A stretch of DNA of 35,401 nt from Lysobacterales bacterium (GCA_027067055.1 JAMOMK010000081.1:1-35401); one strand, 5' to 3'. Numbered from the stretch's first letter, positions 15,557 to 24,493 are shown. Program-made: numbers and translations. Notes: a model not told the origin generated them from the letters alone.

Positions 15557-15775
15557 TGGGAAAAACTTTTGTTGTTTCTCCACTAAATAAATCAAAATAG
15601 CCCTGCTTTCAAAAATAACACGATTGTTATCGGTATCACGGATAACTGAAATCTTTCCATTTGGGTTCATCCTCGCTTAGGTTGACTGGTATAACTTTAT
15701 AATCAACGCCTAATTCCTCAAGCATGATTGAGGTTTTTCATCCACTTAGGTGTCGCTACGGTATAAAGTTCAGTC
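15557..15775 (-). pseudogene. Glutathione S-transferase, N-terminal remnant
   Basis: On the minus strand, after the def stop, frames that shift more than once read ELYTVATPKWMKNLN, MLEELGVDYKVIPVNLSEDE, PKWKDFSYPVIRDTDNNRV and IFESRAILIYLVEKQQKFFP. Together these match the thioredoxin-fold domain of YghU/YfcG-like transferases (LYT-x-PNGxK, MLEELGxxYxxxxVNL, PVIRD, ESxAILxYL). About 70 of 210-290 residues remain, with frameshifts and an internal deletion (PN-region and ISPNNRIP are gone). No functional product is expected. Confidence 0.72.
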
Positions 15776-16273
15776 ACTGATTTCTGCCTCTTTCTCTAAT
15801 TTTTTTATTGCCATCTTTCGCTTTAATGGAGAAAGGTGGTCCAAAAACACAACCCCATTTAAGTGATCGATTTCATGCTGTATACAGACCGCCAAGAGTT
15901 CATCTGCTTGCATTTTTTTCTTTTCACCCTTTTCATTAAAGTATTTTACTTCAATGGTGCTGGCTCTTTTAACTTTTGCGTAAATGCCAGGAACTGATAA
16001 ACAACCCTCTTCATGTATTTGTACACCCTCTTTCTGGATGATTTTCGGGTTAACTAAGCACAAAGGTTGATTTTTTTCTTCAGATATATCTATAACAACC
16101 AATTGTATGTGCTTATCAACCTGAGTGGCAGCCAGACCAATACCTGGTGCTTCATACATAGTATCGAGCATGTTGTTTGCAAATTCTTGAAGCTTTTGAT
16201 CAAATACAGTTACAGGTTTTGCAATTGTTTTTAAGCGCTTATCTGGTAGTGTAAGTATTGTTAATAGTGTCAT
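15770..16273 (-). CDS. def: Peptide deformylase
   Basis: A 167-residue metalloenzyme that removes the formyl group from the N-terminal methionine of new proteins. All three signature motifs are present: GIGLAATQ (44-51), EGCLS (89-93; metal-ligand Cys91) and HEIDH (133-137; two metal-ligand His and catalytic Glu). The C-terminal helix is normal in length. The gene is divergent from the LysM protein gene, as in many gammaproteobacteria. However, fmt, its usual partner just downstream, is missing, and a glutathione transferase remnant lies there instead. No strong ribosome binding site precedes the ATG. Confidence 0.96.
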   Translation of the reverse strand: MTLLTILTLPDKRLKTIAKPVTVFDQKLQEFANNMLDTMYEAPGIGLAATQVDKHIQLVVIDISEEKNQPLCLVNPKIIQKEGVQIHEEGCLSVPGIYAKVKRASTIEVKYFNEKGEKKKMQADELLAVCIQHEIDHLNGVVFLDHLSPLKRKMAIKKLEKEAEISD

Positions 16274-16467
16274 TGATTATGTGTGGTTGTTTGATGTCTT
16301 ATTATAATATTGGGCTTAATTTTTTAAAGACAATACTGTGATTTCTTCATTATTGTCTAAGAAATATCGTTTTTTTTATAAAAATGCCACGAGATTCACG
16401 TTTTTTAGTTAATTTTAGGGTATAGTTTGTCTAAATTAATCACAATAATATCAAGGATTTGTCGGAA

Positions 16468-17673
16468 ATGCTTAAAAAACTACATTTACTTTTAATTGCT
16501 GTATTTTTAATATCAGCAACAGTTCGTGCTGAAATTGAATTAAACCCTACGCACCCTGATACCTATACGGTAGTAAAGGGAGATACATTATGGGATATTT
16601 CAGCCAGGTTTTTAAAATCACCGTGGGTATGGCCAGAGGTTTGGCATGCAAACCCCCAAATTGAGAACCCTCATTTGATATATCCAGGTGACGTAATTTC
16701 ATTAATTTATGTCGATGGTAAACCAACTTTACAGGTGACTCGTGGGCATCCCACAATAAAACTTTCACCAAAAGGTCGCAGTATAGACCACCATACAGCT
16801 ATACCAACCATACCGTTAAGAGATATTGAGCCATTTCTAAGAAAACTTAGGATACTCTCTCAAGAAGATATTGATGACGCGCCATATGTTGTTTCCATGG
16901 AAGAAGGGCATATAAAGGGCTCTAAGCCCAACTTGCTCTATGTCAAAAACTTAAAAGCCAGACAGGGCGATGAGTTTGCTGTAGTGCGTCCAACAGTCAT
17001 ATACCGGGATGTCCCAGTTCACTATCCATGGGGCTCATCAGCCTATAAAGACCGTAGAACAGAATCGTTACCATGGAAGAAAACCAGCACTTCAACAGGA
17101 AATTCATACATGACAAGGTTTTGGAAAAAGTATATTGATAGAACTTATTGGGAGAATGTTGATATTTTAGGTTATGAGGTTGCAGATATTGCAAAAGCAA
17201 AGGTGACGCGCGTTGGAGATAAAGACATTACCACAATGAGAGTTAGTGGCAATATTTTTGAAATAGATGAAGGGGATTTAATTATTCCGTTAAATGATGT
17301 CCGCTTTGATGCTTATTTTCAACCAAAAGGTGCATCAATTAAAGATGATAATATTCGTATTATTGCTTTAAACAATGCTAATTTTAGATCAGGTAAATTT
17401 CAAATTGTAGCGATTAGTCGCGGTTCTGTAGACGGTATCAGTCACGGAGATGTTTTTGAGGTTTATAGACCAGAAAGAGTCATTCGCGATGAGGTCATGC
17501 ACCCGAAGAACGACTTGAAAACATATCTTAGGCCTTCGAAAGCGATGGTTACATTGCCTGAAGAATACTTATCAAACATAATGGTTTTCAAAGCTTTCGA
17601 TCATATTTCTTATGCATTAATTGTTTCTGGAAATCGACCAGTTAAGTTACTTGACTTTGCAAGAGCTCCTTAA
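16468..17673 (+). CDS. Exported LysM-domain protein (YgaU/lytic-associated type)
   Basis: A 401-residue protein. ATG 16468 is preferred over TTG 16459 because AAGGA (16453-16457) is about 10 bases from the ATG but nearly touches the TTG. A signal peptide of about 20 residues ends VRA before EIELNP. One LysM domain follows (about 30-80), with YTVVKGDTLWDISARFLKSP, WVWPEVWHANPQIENPHLIY and PGDVI, so it should bind peptidoglycan glycan. The remaining 320 residues form beta-rich repeats of unknown role. Position beside dprA and opposite def is conserved in many gammaproteobacteria. It is probably periplasmic and cell-wall associated. Confidence 0.88.
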   Translation: MLKKLHLLLIAVFLISATVRAEIELNPTHPDTYTVVKGDTLWDISARFLKSPWVWPEVWHANPQIENPHLIYPGDVISLIYVDGKPTLQVTRGHPTIKLSPKGRSIDHHTAIPTIPLRDIEPFLRKLRILSQEDIDDAPYVVSMEEGHIKGSKPNLLYVKNLKARQGDEFAVVRPTVIYRDVPVHYPWGSSAYKDRRTESLPWKKTSTSTGNSYMTRFWKKYIDRTYWENVDILGYEVADIAKAKVTRVGDKDITTMRVSGNIFEIDEGDLIIPLNDVRFDAYFQPKGASIKDDNIRIIALNNANFRSGKFQIVAISRGSVDGISHGDVFEVYRPERVIRDEVMHPKNDLKTYLRPSKAMVTLPEEYLSNIMVFKAFDHISYALIVSGNRPVKLLDFARAP

Positions 17674-17694
17674 CTTGAATAGATTTTTAATTTC

Positions 17695-17723
17695 AAAGGC
17701 TCATTTTGTGAGCCTTTTTTTTT
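17695..17723 (+). terminator. Rho-independent terminator after the LysM gene
   Basis: Perfect 9-bp stem AAAGGCTCA/TGAGCCTTT with a TTTTG loop and a continuing T run to 17723. It lies just before the dprA ribosome binding site, so dprA must partly depend on readthrough or its own promoter. Confidence 0.9.
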
Positions 17724-17744
17724 GAAAGCAAAGGAGAAGAATAA

Positions 17745-18848
17745 ATGGATTATAGTGAAGCGTGGTTGTTATTGAATAAAATCAAGGGACTTGGTATTGT
17801 TAAAATTAAAAAATTGCTTACGGTTCATGAAAGTGTTGAAAATATATTTAAGCAAAAAAGATTTCCAGACTACATCAAGTTAAATGAAGACACGAAAGAA
17901 GCAATACGACAAGCTAATTCTGATTTGATTCGCAATGATTTAGAGTGGCTTGCAAAAGAAAATAATCATATTTTGCCAGTTGATCATGACTTATATCCAC
18001 CATTACTCAAAAAATCCGATTCTCCACCGCCGCTTTTATACATTACAGGTAATCCGAATATATTACTGCAGCCACAGCTAGCGGTTGTTGGTAGCCGAAA
18101 TGCTACTGAGGTAGGTTTAAAAAACACTTATTCTTTTTGTTCATCTTTGGCAGCCAATGGCTTAACAATTACCAGTGGAATGGCTTTGGGTGTGGATGGA
18201 ACTGCGCATAAAGCAGCCATTGAAGCTCAAGGAACAACAGTTGCCGTCTTGGGAAATGGGTTGGATACCGTATACCCAGCAAAACATCGTGAGCTTGCTC
18301 ATTTAATAGCTCAGAATGGCACATTAGTTTCGGAGTTTAGTATTGGAACTAAACCTCATCATTATAACTTCCCCCGAAGGAACCGTATTATTTGCGGCCT
18401 TAGTCTTGGTACCTTAGTCATCGAAGCGGGATTGCAGAGTGGAACTTTGATTACGGCTAGGCAGACGATGGAAAACAACCGACCAGTGATGGCAATACCT
18501 GGTTCTATCCACTCACCACTAGCTAAAGGCTGTCACTTTTTAATTAAGCAAGGGGCTAAGTTAATTGAGTCAGCCAATGAAATTATTGAAGAACTAACGC
18601 CTCTTGCACATAGTTTGACTGAAGATTTATCTGGAAAAATTAAGGAGCTTGATGTGAGAGGAAAAGAAGTCAACTCAAAGCATGAGCACCAAAATATTCT
18701 TGATACCATTGGCTATGAGGCCACTTCAATTAATCAAATAATTGAAAAAACAGGCCTTGAAATTTCCGAACTTTCTTCAGTACTTTTGATTCTTGAATTA
18801 GAAGATAAAATACAAGCTCTTGCAGGAGCACACTATATAAGAGTGTAA
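17745..18848 (+). CDS. dprA: DNA-processing protein DprA/Smf
   Basis: A 367-residue protein that in the family loads RecA onto incoming single-stranded DNA during transformation. A SAM-like N-terminal region (1-80) is followed by the Rossmann-type DprA core (about 95-300): LAVVGSRNATEVG, SGMALGVDGTAHKAAIEAQG, VAVLGNGLDTVYP, FPRRNRIICGLS, LVIEAGLQSGTLITARQ and VMAIPGS. The C-terminal 60 residues form a winged helix, as in many DprA proteins. A strong AAAGGAGAAG ribosome binding site precedes the ATG. The upstream partner lysM is present, but smg (DUF494), often between dprA and topA, is absent. Confidence 0.95.
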   Translation: MDYSEAWLLLNKIKGLGIVKIKKLLTVHESVENIFKQKRFPDYIKLNEDTKEAIRQANSDLIRNDLEWLAKENNHILPVDHDLYPPLLKKSDSPPPLLYITGNPNILLQPQLAVVGSRNATEVGLKNTYSFCSSLAANGLTITSGMALGVDGTAHKAAIEAQGTTVAVLGNGLDTVYPAKHRELAHLIAQNGTLVSEFSIGTKPHHYNFPRRNRIICGLSLGTLVIEAGLQSGTLITARQTMENNRPVMAIPGSIHSPLAKGCHFLIKQGAKLIESANEIIEELTPLAHSLTEDLSGKIKELDVRGKEVNSKHEHQNILDTIGYEATSINQIIEKTGLEISELSSVLLILELEDKIQALAGAHYIRV

Positions 18849-18902
18849 AAAACACCCTTGACCCGAGTATTTCATAGAATAACTCATAAACAAGGTGTTT
18901 TT
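18848..18902 (+). terminator. Hairpin terminator after dprA
   Basis: AAAAACACCCTTG (18848-18860) pairs with CAAGGTGTTTTT (18891-18902) with one bulged C. A second stem (GAGT...ACTC, 18865-18885) sits in the loop, and T residues end the structure. Confidence 0.65.
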
Positions 18903-19002
18903 CTTTATATAACAACATCTTATCCTCATGAATTACAGTGTTATACCGAAGGGTTAATATATTTTGCAGCAAGTGGTTTTAAAGAAAAGCTAGCTTCATA
19001 TC

Positions 19003-19059
19003 TTGCACAAATATCACCATAACCTATGAATAACTAGGTGTTTAGTGATATTTGTACAA
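19003..19059. repeat. Long interrupted palindrome in the dprA-topA gap
   Basis: A 15-bp arm TTGCACAAATATCAC (19003-19017) pairs with GTGATATTTGTACAA (19045-19059) with one mismatch. An inner ACCTA/TAGGT pair (19022-19026, 19035-19039) continues the stem. The 400-base gap 18849-19249 otherwise holds only the dprA terminator and very AT-rich DNA before topA, with no gene seen. Confidence 0.7.
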
Positions 19060-19249
19060 TCTATTTTGCTATTTTTCCTTTAAATTCCATTCTCCTATGA
19101 AATATTCGGGTTAGAATAAAATATAAACCTTGAATAAACGAACAAATTTAGATAATGTGCATACAGAAAAAATAATTTATATTATTTTTTTATAATTTTA
19201 TAGCTGTTTTTTTAGTTTAAAACCAGCTCAATAGACAACTAAATACACT

Positions 19250-21712
19250 ATGGCAAAAAACTTACTCATTGTCGAATCACCGGCAAAATCAAAAACAATC
19301 GAAAAGTATCTTGGGAAAGATTATAAAGTATTAGCATCCTATGGTCACATCCGCGATTTACTCGCCAAAACGGGAGCAATTGATACCGACCACAATTTTG
19401 AAATGACTTATGTTGAGGTCGAACGCAACAAAAAACACATAGATGCAATAGTTCGAGAAGCAAAAAAAGCAGAAACCATCTATCTCGCAACCGATTTGGA
19501 TAGAGAGGGTGAGGCCATATCTTGGCATGTATTGGAAATACTAAAAGAAAGAAAAATTCTTAAGGGGAAAAATGTCTTCCGCGTTGTCTTTAGTGAAATT
19601 ACTGAAAGCGCCATTAAAGATGCGGTAGCTAATCCTCGTGAATTGTCAACTGATTTGGTCGATGCACAGCAAGCCAGACGTGCTTTAGATTACTTGGTTG
19701 GATTTAATTTATCTCCATTGTTATGGAAAAAAGTCCGTCGAGGTTTGTCCGCAGGTCGTGTTCAATCCCCAGCTTTAAGTATGATTGTCAATCGAGAGGC
19801 TGAAATTGACGCTTTTGATCCGAAAGAGTATTGGACTATCGCTACGCCAATGGTCAAAGACAATTATGAATTTAATGCCAATCTTATTCAATTGGATGGA
19901 CAAAAGCTCAAGAAATTTGATTTAAACAACAAAGAACAAGTTGATGCTGTATTAAAAACATTAAAACAGCAAGCGGGAAATTTACTCACTGTTACTAAAT
20001 TAACGGAAAAACAACGTAAAAGACGTCCAGCAGCTCCCTTTATTACTTCAACTCTACAACAAGAAGCCGCTCGAAAGCTTGGCTATTCAACACGAAAGAC
20101 CATGCAGATTGCGCAACAATTGTATGAAGGAATGTCCGTTGATGGGACGGTACAGGGTTTAATTACCTATATGCGTACCGATGCGGTAATTTTATCAAAA
20201 GATGCTTTGGCTAACATTCGTCAAACTATTGCTAGCGAGTTTGGCAGTGATTTAGTGCCAGAAAAACCCAACTACTACAAGGGCAAATCTAAAAATGCTC
20301 AAGAAGCACATGAAGCGGTGCGTCCAGTAAATGCCTCACTAACACCTAAAAAGGTCAGTGGGTCTTTGGATAGAGACCAGCTAAGGTTGTACGACCTAAT
20401 TTGGAAACGTTCTTTGGCATGTCAAATGACTGACGCTTTGATAGGCACTGTGTCAGCCGATTATGAGTTTGGTGATGCACATGTTTTTCGTGCAACAGGT
20501 TCAACAGTTATTAAAAAAGGCTTTCTTACTGTCTATGAAGAAGGCAAAGATGATGAGAAAAAGAAAAAAACCAATGTTCTGCCACGCTTAAAAGAAGGCG
20601 ACACTTCAAAAGTAGTCAATATTGAAGGTAAGCAACATTTTACCGAACCACCACCTCGCTTTTCTGAAGCGAGTTTGGTTAAAGCATTAGAGGAATATGG
20701 TATTGGTCGTCCTTCAACTTATGCTTCGATTATTAGTACGTTGCTTAACCGTGATTATGTAGAACTTGAGCAAAAACGTTTTACACCGACAGATATAGGA
20801 AAAGTTGTTGCTCGCTTTTTACAAAAACATTTTGAAAACTATGTGGATTATGACTTTACCGCTCGTTTAGAGGATGCATTGGATGCTGTTTCACGAGGAG
20901 AGGAAGAATGGGTGCCGTTAATGCGAAAGTTCTGGGATCCGTTTATTAAGTTGGTTGAAGAAAAAGAAGAGTCTGTAAGTCGTGAAGAAGCACAGTATCA
21001 ACGCGTGCTTGGAGTTGATCCTAAAACAGGCAAACCTGTGACTGCCCGAGTTGGAAAATATGGCTCTTTTGTACAAATTGGTCACCGAGATGATGAAGAC
21101 AAGCCACAGTTTGCTGGTTTGTTGCCAGGGCAAAAACTTGATAAGATTACTTATGAAGAAGCGATGGAATTATTTAAGTTGCCTCGAACATTAGGTGAAA
21201 CAGAGGAAGGGGAAAAAGTCAGTACAAACATCGGTCGTTTTGGGCCTTATGTGCGTTATGATAATAAATTTGTATCCATAAAAAAAGATTTCCCAGCCAC
21301 GCCTTATGATATTTCCCTTGAGCAAGCACTGGAATTAATTAAAGAAAAGAAAATTGCCGATGCTAATCGCATTATTACCACTTTTGATGACGGTATCCAA
21401 ATCTTAAATGGTCGTTGGGGTCCTTATGTAACAGATGGGAAAAAGAATGGAAAAATTGTTAAAGGAACAGATCCAAAATCATTAAGTCATGAAGACTGTA
21501 TTGAGATTTTAGCTAATACACCTGATAAAAAATCACGCTTTAAGAAAAAGACTAAAAAGAAAGTAGCTAAAAAGAAAACCACTAAGAAAAAGGTGGCTAA
21601 GAAAAAAACAACTAAAAAGAAAGTTGCAAAAAAGAAAACAACCAAGAAAAAAGCGACGAAAAAGAAAAGTACAAAAAAGAAGGCTTCTAAAAAGAAAGTG
21701 ACAAAGAAGTAA
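19250..21712 (+). CDS. topA: DNA topoisomerase I, type IA, with lysine-rich tail
   Basis: An 820-residue enzyme that relaxes negative supercoils by single-strand passage. The Toprim domain carries Glu9 in LIVESPAKSK and the DxDxE triad Asp82, Asp84, Glu86 in ATDLDREGEAISWH. Later motifs are SAGRVQSPAL, the catalytic Tyr307 in LITYMRTD, and GIGRPSTYASI. The C-terminus lacks the zinc-finger cysteine clusters of E. coli TopA. It has instead about three Toprim-C repeats (GKYGSFVQIG, GRFGPYVRYDNKFVSI, GRWGPYVTDGKKNGK), then a tail of about 55 residues made of KKKTTKKKVA-like repeats. The basic tail probably strengthens DNA binding. It reads straight into tsaC (6 bases apart). Confidence 0.97.
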   Translation: MAKNLLIVESPAKSKTIEKYLGKDYKVLASYGHIRDLLAKTGAIDTDHNFEMTYVEVERNKKHIDAIVREAKKAETIYLATDLDREGEAISWHVLEILKERKILKGKNVFRVVFSEITESAIKDAVANPRELSTDLVDAQQARRALDYLVGFNLSPLLWKKVRRGLSAGRVQSPALSMIVNREAEIDAFDPKEYWTIATPMVKDNYEFNANLIQLDGQKLKKFDLNNKEQVDAVLKTLKQQAGNLLTVTKLTEKQRKRRPAAPFITSTLQQEAARKLGYSTRKTMQIAQQLYEGMSVDGTVQGLITYMRTDAVILSKDALANIRQTIASEFGSDLVPEKPNYYKGKSKNAQEAHEAVRPVNASLTPKKVSGSLDRDQLRLYDLIWKRSLACQMTDALIGTVSADYEFGDAHVFRATGSTVIKKGFLTVYEEGKDDEKKKKTNVLPRLKEGDTSKVVNIEGKQHFTEPPPRFSEASLVKALEEYGIGRPSTYASIISTLLNRDYVELEQKRFTPTDIGKVVARFLQKHFENYVDYDFTARLEDALDAVSRGEEEWVPLMRKFWDPFIKLVEEKEESVSREEAQYQRVLGVDPKTGKPVTARVGKYGSFVQIGHRDDEDKPQFAGLLPGQKLDKITYEEAMELFKLPRTLGETEEGEKVSTNIGRFGPYVRYDNKFVSIKKDFPATPYDISLEQALELIKEKKIADANRIITTFDDGIQILNGRWGPYVTDGKKNGKIVKGTDPKSLSHEDCIEILANTPDKKSRFKKKTKKKVAKKKTTKKKVAKKKTTKKKVAKKKTTKKKATKKKSTKKKASKKKVTKK
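21537..21711 (+). repeat. Tandem coding repeat of the TopA lysine tail
   Basis: Imperfect units of about 30 bases encode KKKTTKKKVA-like decapeptides; the plus strand is A-rich with very few C. Such tracts can vary in copy number between strains. Confidence 0.75.
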
Positions 21713-21718
21713 AGGCTG

Positions 21719-22273
21719 ATGTCAATTGCGAAACAGACTGAACATGCCATCAGTACCATTAGATTTGGTGGCATTATTGCTTATCCTACGGAATCTGTTT
21801 ACGGTTTAGGCTGTGATCCATTCAATCAAGAAGCTGTGGAAAAAGTTTTGCAGTTAAAAGAACGTTCAGAAGAAAAGGGCTTGATTGTCATTGCCTCACA
21901 TGTGCAACAAATATTGCCGTTAATACAACCAATTAATCCTAATGATTTAGCACGAGCTTTAAAAACATGGCCAGGACATCAGACTTGGGTCTTTCCTAAA
22001 TCCAAATTGGTTCCGTCTTGGATTTCGGGAAAGTTTGATACCGTTGCGGTTCGGGTTAGCGCTCATCCTGTTGTCAAAGCTTTATGCGACAATCTAAATA
22101 TGCCACTGGTTTCAACCAGTGCTAATAGTGCAAACCAAGCAGTATTGAGTTCAATAAAAGACATTAAAATGCAATTTGGTGATAAAATAGATGCCTTTAT
22201 TAACGCACCTTTGGGTCAGCACAGTAAGCCCAGTAAAATAACGGTTGCACATACACTAAAACAACTTCGATAA
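21719..22273 (+). CDS. tsaC: TsaC/Sua5-YrdC-type threonylcarbamoyl-AMP synthase
   Basis: A 184-residue enzyme that makes threonylcarbamoyl-AMP from threonine, bicarbonate and ATP for the t6A37 modification of tRNAs reading ANN codons. The YrdC fold is recognised from GGIIAYPTESVYGLGCD (17-33), the Lys-Arg segment LQLKERSEEKGLIVI (40-54) and VRVSAHPVVKALCD followed by PLVSTSAN. It is the short, TsaC form without a C-terminal Sua5 domain. The ATG at 21719 lies 6 bases after topA, with AAAGG just before it. The order topA-tsaC fits the family neighbourhood seen in other gammaproteobacteria. Confidence 0.93.
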   Translation: MSIAKQTEHAISTIRFGGIIAYPTESVYGLGCDPFNQEAVEKVLQLKERSEEKGLIVIASHVQQILPLIQPINPNDLARALKTWPGHQTWVFPKSKLVPSWISGKFDTVAVRVSAHPVVKALCDNLNMPLVSTSANSANQAVLSSIKDIKMQFGDKIDAFINAPLGQHSKPSKITVAHTLKQLR

Positions 22274-22277
22274 AATT

Positions 22278-23624
22278 TTGAACATAGATTTTAAAAACCG
22301 CTTATATTCCATTGCGACATTTTTGCTCACGCCAGTGGTATTGTTTCGCCTTGCTTCTCGTGGCATTAAAGCGCCTGCCTATTTTAGACGGTGGAAAGAA
22401 CGCTTTGGTATTTTCCCTAACCCTAACTTTAAAAAGTCAATTTTGATTCATGCGGTCTCTGTTGGTGAAGTGAATGCCGCTATTCCATTAATAAAAGCAT
22501 TAATGGAGACTTATAAAGAGCACGATTTCGTGATAACCACTGTTACACCAACGGGCTCAGATCGAGTTCAACAAATATTTGGCAACTCGGTTTTCCATTT
22601 GTACTTGCCTTATGATTTATCAGGAGCCGTCAAGCGTTTTTTGAAAAAGATAAAGCCAGATTTGGCTGTCGTCATGGAAACTGAAATTTGGCCTAACCTT
22701 TTTCGGTTTTGTAAAAAAAGAGATATTCCTATTGTTGTTGCCAATGCACGTTTATCAGAGCTCTCCTTAAAAGGTTATAAATGGGTGCAATCACTCGCTA
22801 CTATGGCGGTCAATAATACCAAGTTCGTTGCGGCACAAACACAAACAGATGCTGATAGGATGATTCGCCTAGGCTGTGATGCAGATAAAATTTATGTGGT
22901 AGGCAGTTTGAAGTTTGATATTATTATTGAGCAAGACATTATCAAAAAAGGGCAGGCAATTCACAAACATGTCGCTCAGAACCATTTGATTTGGATTGCA
23001 GCAAGTACGCACCAAGAAGATGAACTTGAGCTACTAGAAGCTTACACATATTTAAAGAAAAAACACCCAAGCTTATTATTGATTATTGTACCTCGTCACC
23101 CTGAACGTTTTCAAGTGACAACACAAGCCTGTATTCAAAAAGGGTTTAATACACAACTACGCAGTAAATGCGGGTTGTACGACATAGACGCAGATGTTTT
23201 TATCGTGGATACTATGGGAGAGATGCTTGAGTTTTATGCTGCTTCTGATATTGCATTTGTTGGCGGGTCTATTGCTAACATCGGCGGGCATAATGTATTA
23301 GAAGCTGCTGTTTTTAAATTGCCTGTTTTAGTTGGTCCAAACACCCATAATTTTGCCGAAATTACTCAATTATTACATAATTGTGGCGGTTCTTACTTGG
23401 TTAATAATGCAGAAGATATTATTCGCCATATGGAAGAGTTAATTCAAAACCCACAACAACGAAAAAAAATGGGCCGTGCTGCTTTTAAATTGGTTGAAGA
23501 AAACAGAGGGGCAGTTGCTTTAACCATGAAATTAATAGCAAATGCCATGGAGAATGCACCGCTTGATCAAGACATGCAAAATCGTCGTTATACTCTTTCT
23601 AAAGACAGGAAAAGCACCATATGA
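22278..23624 (+). CDS. waaA: 3-deoxy-D-manno-octulosonic acid (Kdo) transferase
   Basis: A 448-residue inner-membrane GT30 glycosyltransferase that adds Kdo to lipid IVA in LPS core synthesis. It starts at TTG 22278, 4 bases after tsaC; no earlier ATG exists. A membrane-associating N-terminus precedes RWKERFG (39-44). HAVSVGEVNAA contains Glu64, the likely catalytic base. VMETEIWPNLFRFCKKRDIP and the C-terminal domain motif FVGGSIANIGGHNVLEAA are typical of WaaA, with PVLVGPNTHNF following. The 3' end overlaps ccoS by 4 bases (ATGA). The number of Kdo units transferred cannot be predicted. Confidence 0.95.
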   Translation: MNIDFKNRLYSIATFLLTPVVLFRLASRGIKAPAYFRRWKERFGIFPNPNFKKSILIHAVSVGEVNAAIPLIKALMETYKEHDFVITTVTPTGSDRVQQIFGNSVFHLYLPYDLSGAVKRFLKKIKPDLAVVMETEIWPNLFRFCKKRDIPIVVANARLSELSLKGYKWVQSLATMAVNNTKFVAAQTQTDADRMIRLGCDADKIYVVGSLKFDIIIEQDIIKKGQAIHKHVAQNHLIWIAASTHQEDELELLEAYTYLKKKHPSLLLIIVPRHPERFQVTTQACIQKGFNTQLRSKCGLYDIDADVFIVDTMGEMLEFYAASDIAFVGGSIANIGGHNVLEAAVFKLPVLVGPNTHNFAEITQLLHNCGGSYLVNNAEDIIRHMEELIQNPQQRKKMGRAAFKLVEENRGAVALTMKLIANAMENAPLDQDMQNRRYTLSKDRKSTI

Positions 23625-23785
23625 ATATTATTTTTGTTATGGTCACAATGAGTGTTTTGTTGTTAGGTTTTGCTGTTTGGGCATTTTTCTGGGCAGTCAA
23701 AAACAATCAATTTGAAGACCTCGATACGCCTGCTTATTCAATGTTAGATAATAAGGATAAAACGAAATCTGACGAAGAAGAATGA
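23621..23785 (+). CDS. ccoS: cbb3-type cytochrome oxidase assembly protein CcoS
   Basis: A 54-residue protein too short for a length-filtered scan. It has one transmembrane helix (VTMSVLLLGFAVWAFFWAV), then the conserved CcoS-like stretch NNQFEDLDTPAYSMLDN and an acidic tail ending DEEE. CcoS is needed for cofactor insertion into cbb3 oxidase. It overlaps waaA (ATGA at 23621) and the next gene (ATGA at 23782), so all three are translationally coupled. The rest of the ccoNOP/GHI genes must be elsewhere. Confidence 0.87.
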   Translation: MNIIFVMVTMSVLLLGFAVWAFFWAVKNNQFEDLDTPAYSMLDNKDKTKSDEEE

Positions 23786-24492
23786 ATCTACTGACCCCTT
23801 TTTTAATTGGATTGTTTTCTAGTGTGCATTGTTTAGCCATGTGTGGCGGTTTGTGTGGTGTTTTTTGCCGTAATAACCCCAGTTCTAAAACTATTTTAGT
23901 GATTAATTTAGGTAGAATTATTACCTATACTCTTTTGGGTGTACTTTTTGCTGGTATTATCCAAGGACTTGCTATCCAACTACCCTTAGCACAAGTTGGT
24001 TTTTGGATACGTTCTTTGTTAGGTCTGGTTTTAGTATTTTTAGGGATAAGAATCCTGCGTAATAAAAGCAATCTTCATGGTTTTTTTGAAAATAATTTTT
24101 TATGGCAAAAAGCTAAAAAGCAGCTGCACAAAATTACAAAACTAAACTCTATAATGGCTAATATAAGTAAAGGCTTAATTTGGGGTTTGATTCCCTGCGG
24201 ACTGCTTTATGGTGTTCTTCTTGCGGCGGCTACTACACACAGTGTATATCAGGGTGGATTATTTATGCTGGCATTTGGGTTAGGCACGCTTCCTTCAATG
24301 TTTGTAGCTGCTGGTTTAATAAAAACCTTTGAAAAAAAATTACAATCCAAATCATTAAGATACAGCGCCGCATTATTTGTCATTATAATTGGGCTATGGA
24401 GCTTATTATCACCTTGGTTTAGTCACGAGCTTATTCCCAATCACCCAGTCTTTACTTCGATAGTTGCCTTCTTAGACAGTTGTATTCCATAG
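23782..24492 (+). CDS. TauE/SafE-like (DsbD_2) membrane protein next to ccoS
   Basis: A 236-residue polytopic membrane protein with about six helices, of the urease-accessory/SafE-like PF13386 group. The N-terminus has the family hallmark FSSVHCLAMCGGLCGVFC, whose cysteines could bind metal or thiols. A second half-repeat carries LIWGLIPCGLLYGVL. Genes of this type commonly follow ccoS in cbb3 oxidase clusters and are suspected to act in copper or heme delivery, though annotations as sulfite exporter are widespread. It overlaps ccoS by 4 bases and ends 1 base before the convergent dciA stop. Confidence 0.83.
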   Translation: MNLLTPFLIGLFSSVHCLAMCGGLCGVFCRNNPSSKTILVINLGRIITYTLLGVLFAGIIQGLAIQLPLAQVGFWIRSLLGLVLVFLGIRILRNKSNLHGFFENNFLWQKAKKQLHKITKLNSIMANISKGLIWGLIPCGLLYGVLLAAATTHSVYQGGLFMLAFGLGTLPSMFVAAGLIKTFEKKLQSKSLRYSAALFVIIIGLWSLLSPWFSHELIPNHPVFTSIVAFLDSCIP

Positions 24493-24493
24493 T

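Noticed and set aside
18730-18972. 80-residue minus-strand ORF over the dprA end
   Set aside because: It overlaps the dprA winged-helix coding region and the dprA terminator; no start signal or family.
21487-21774. 95-residue minus-strand ORF rich in Phe and Leu
   Set aside because: It is the antisense of the TopA lysine repeats (AAA-rich codons read as TTT), not a membrane protein.
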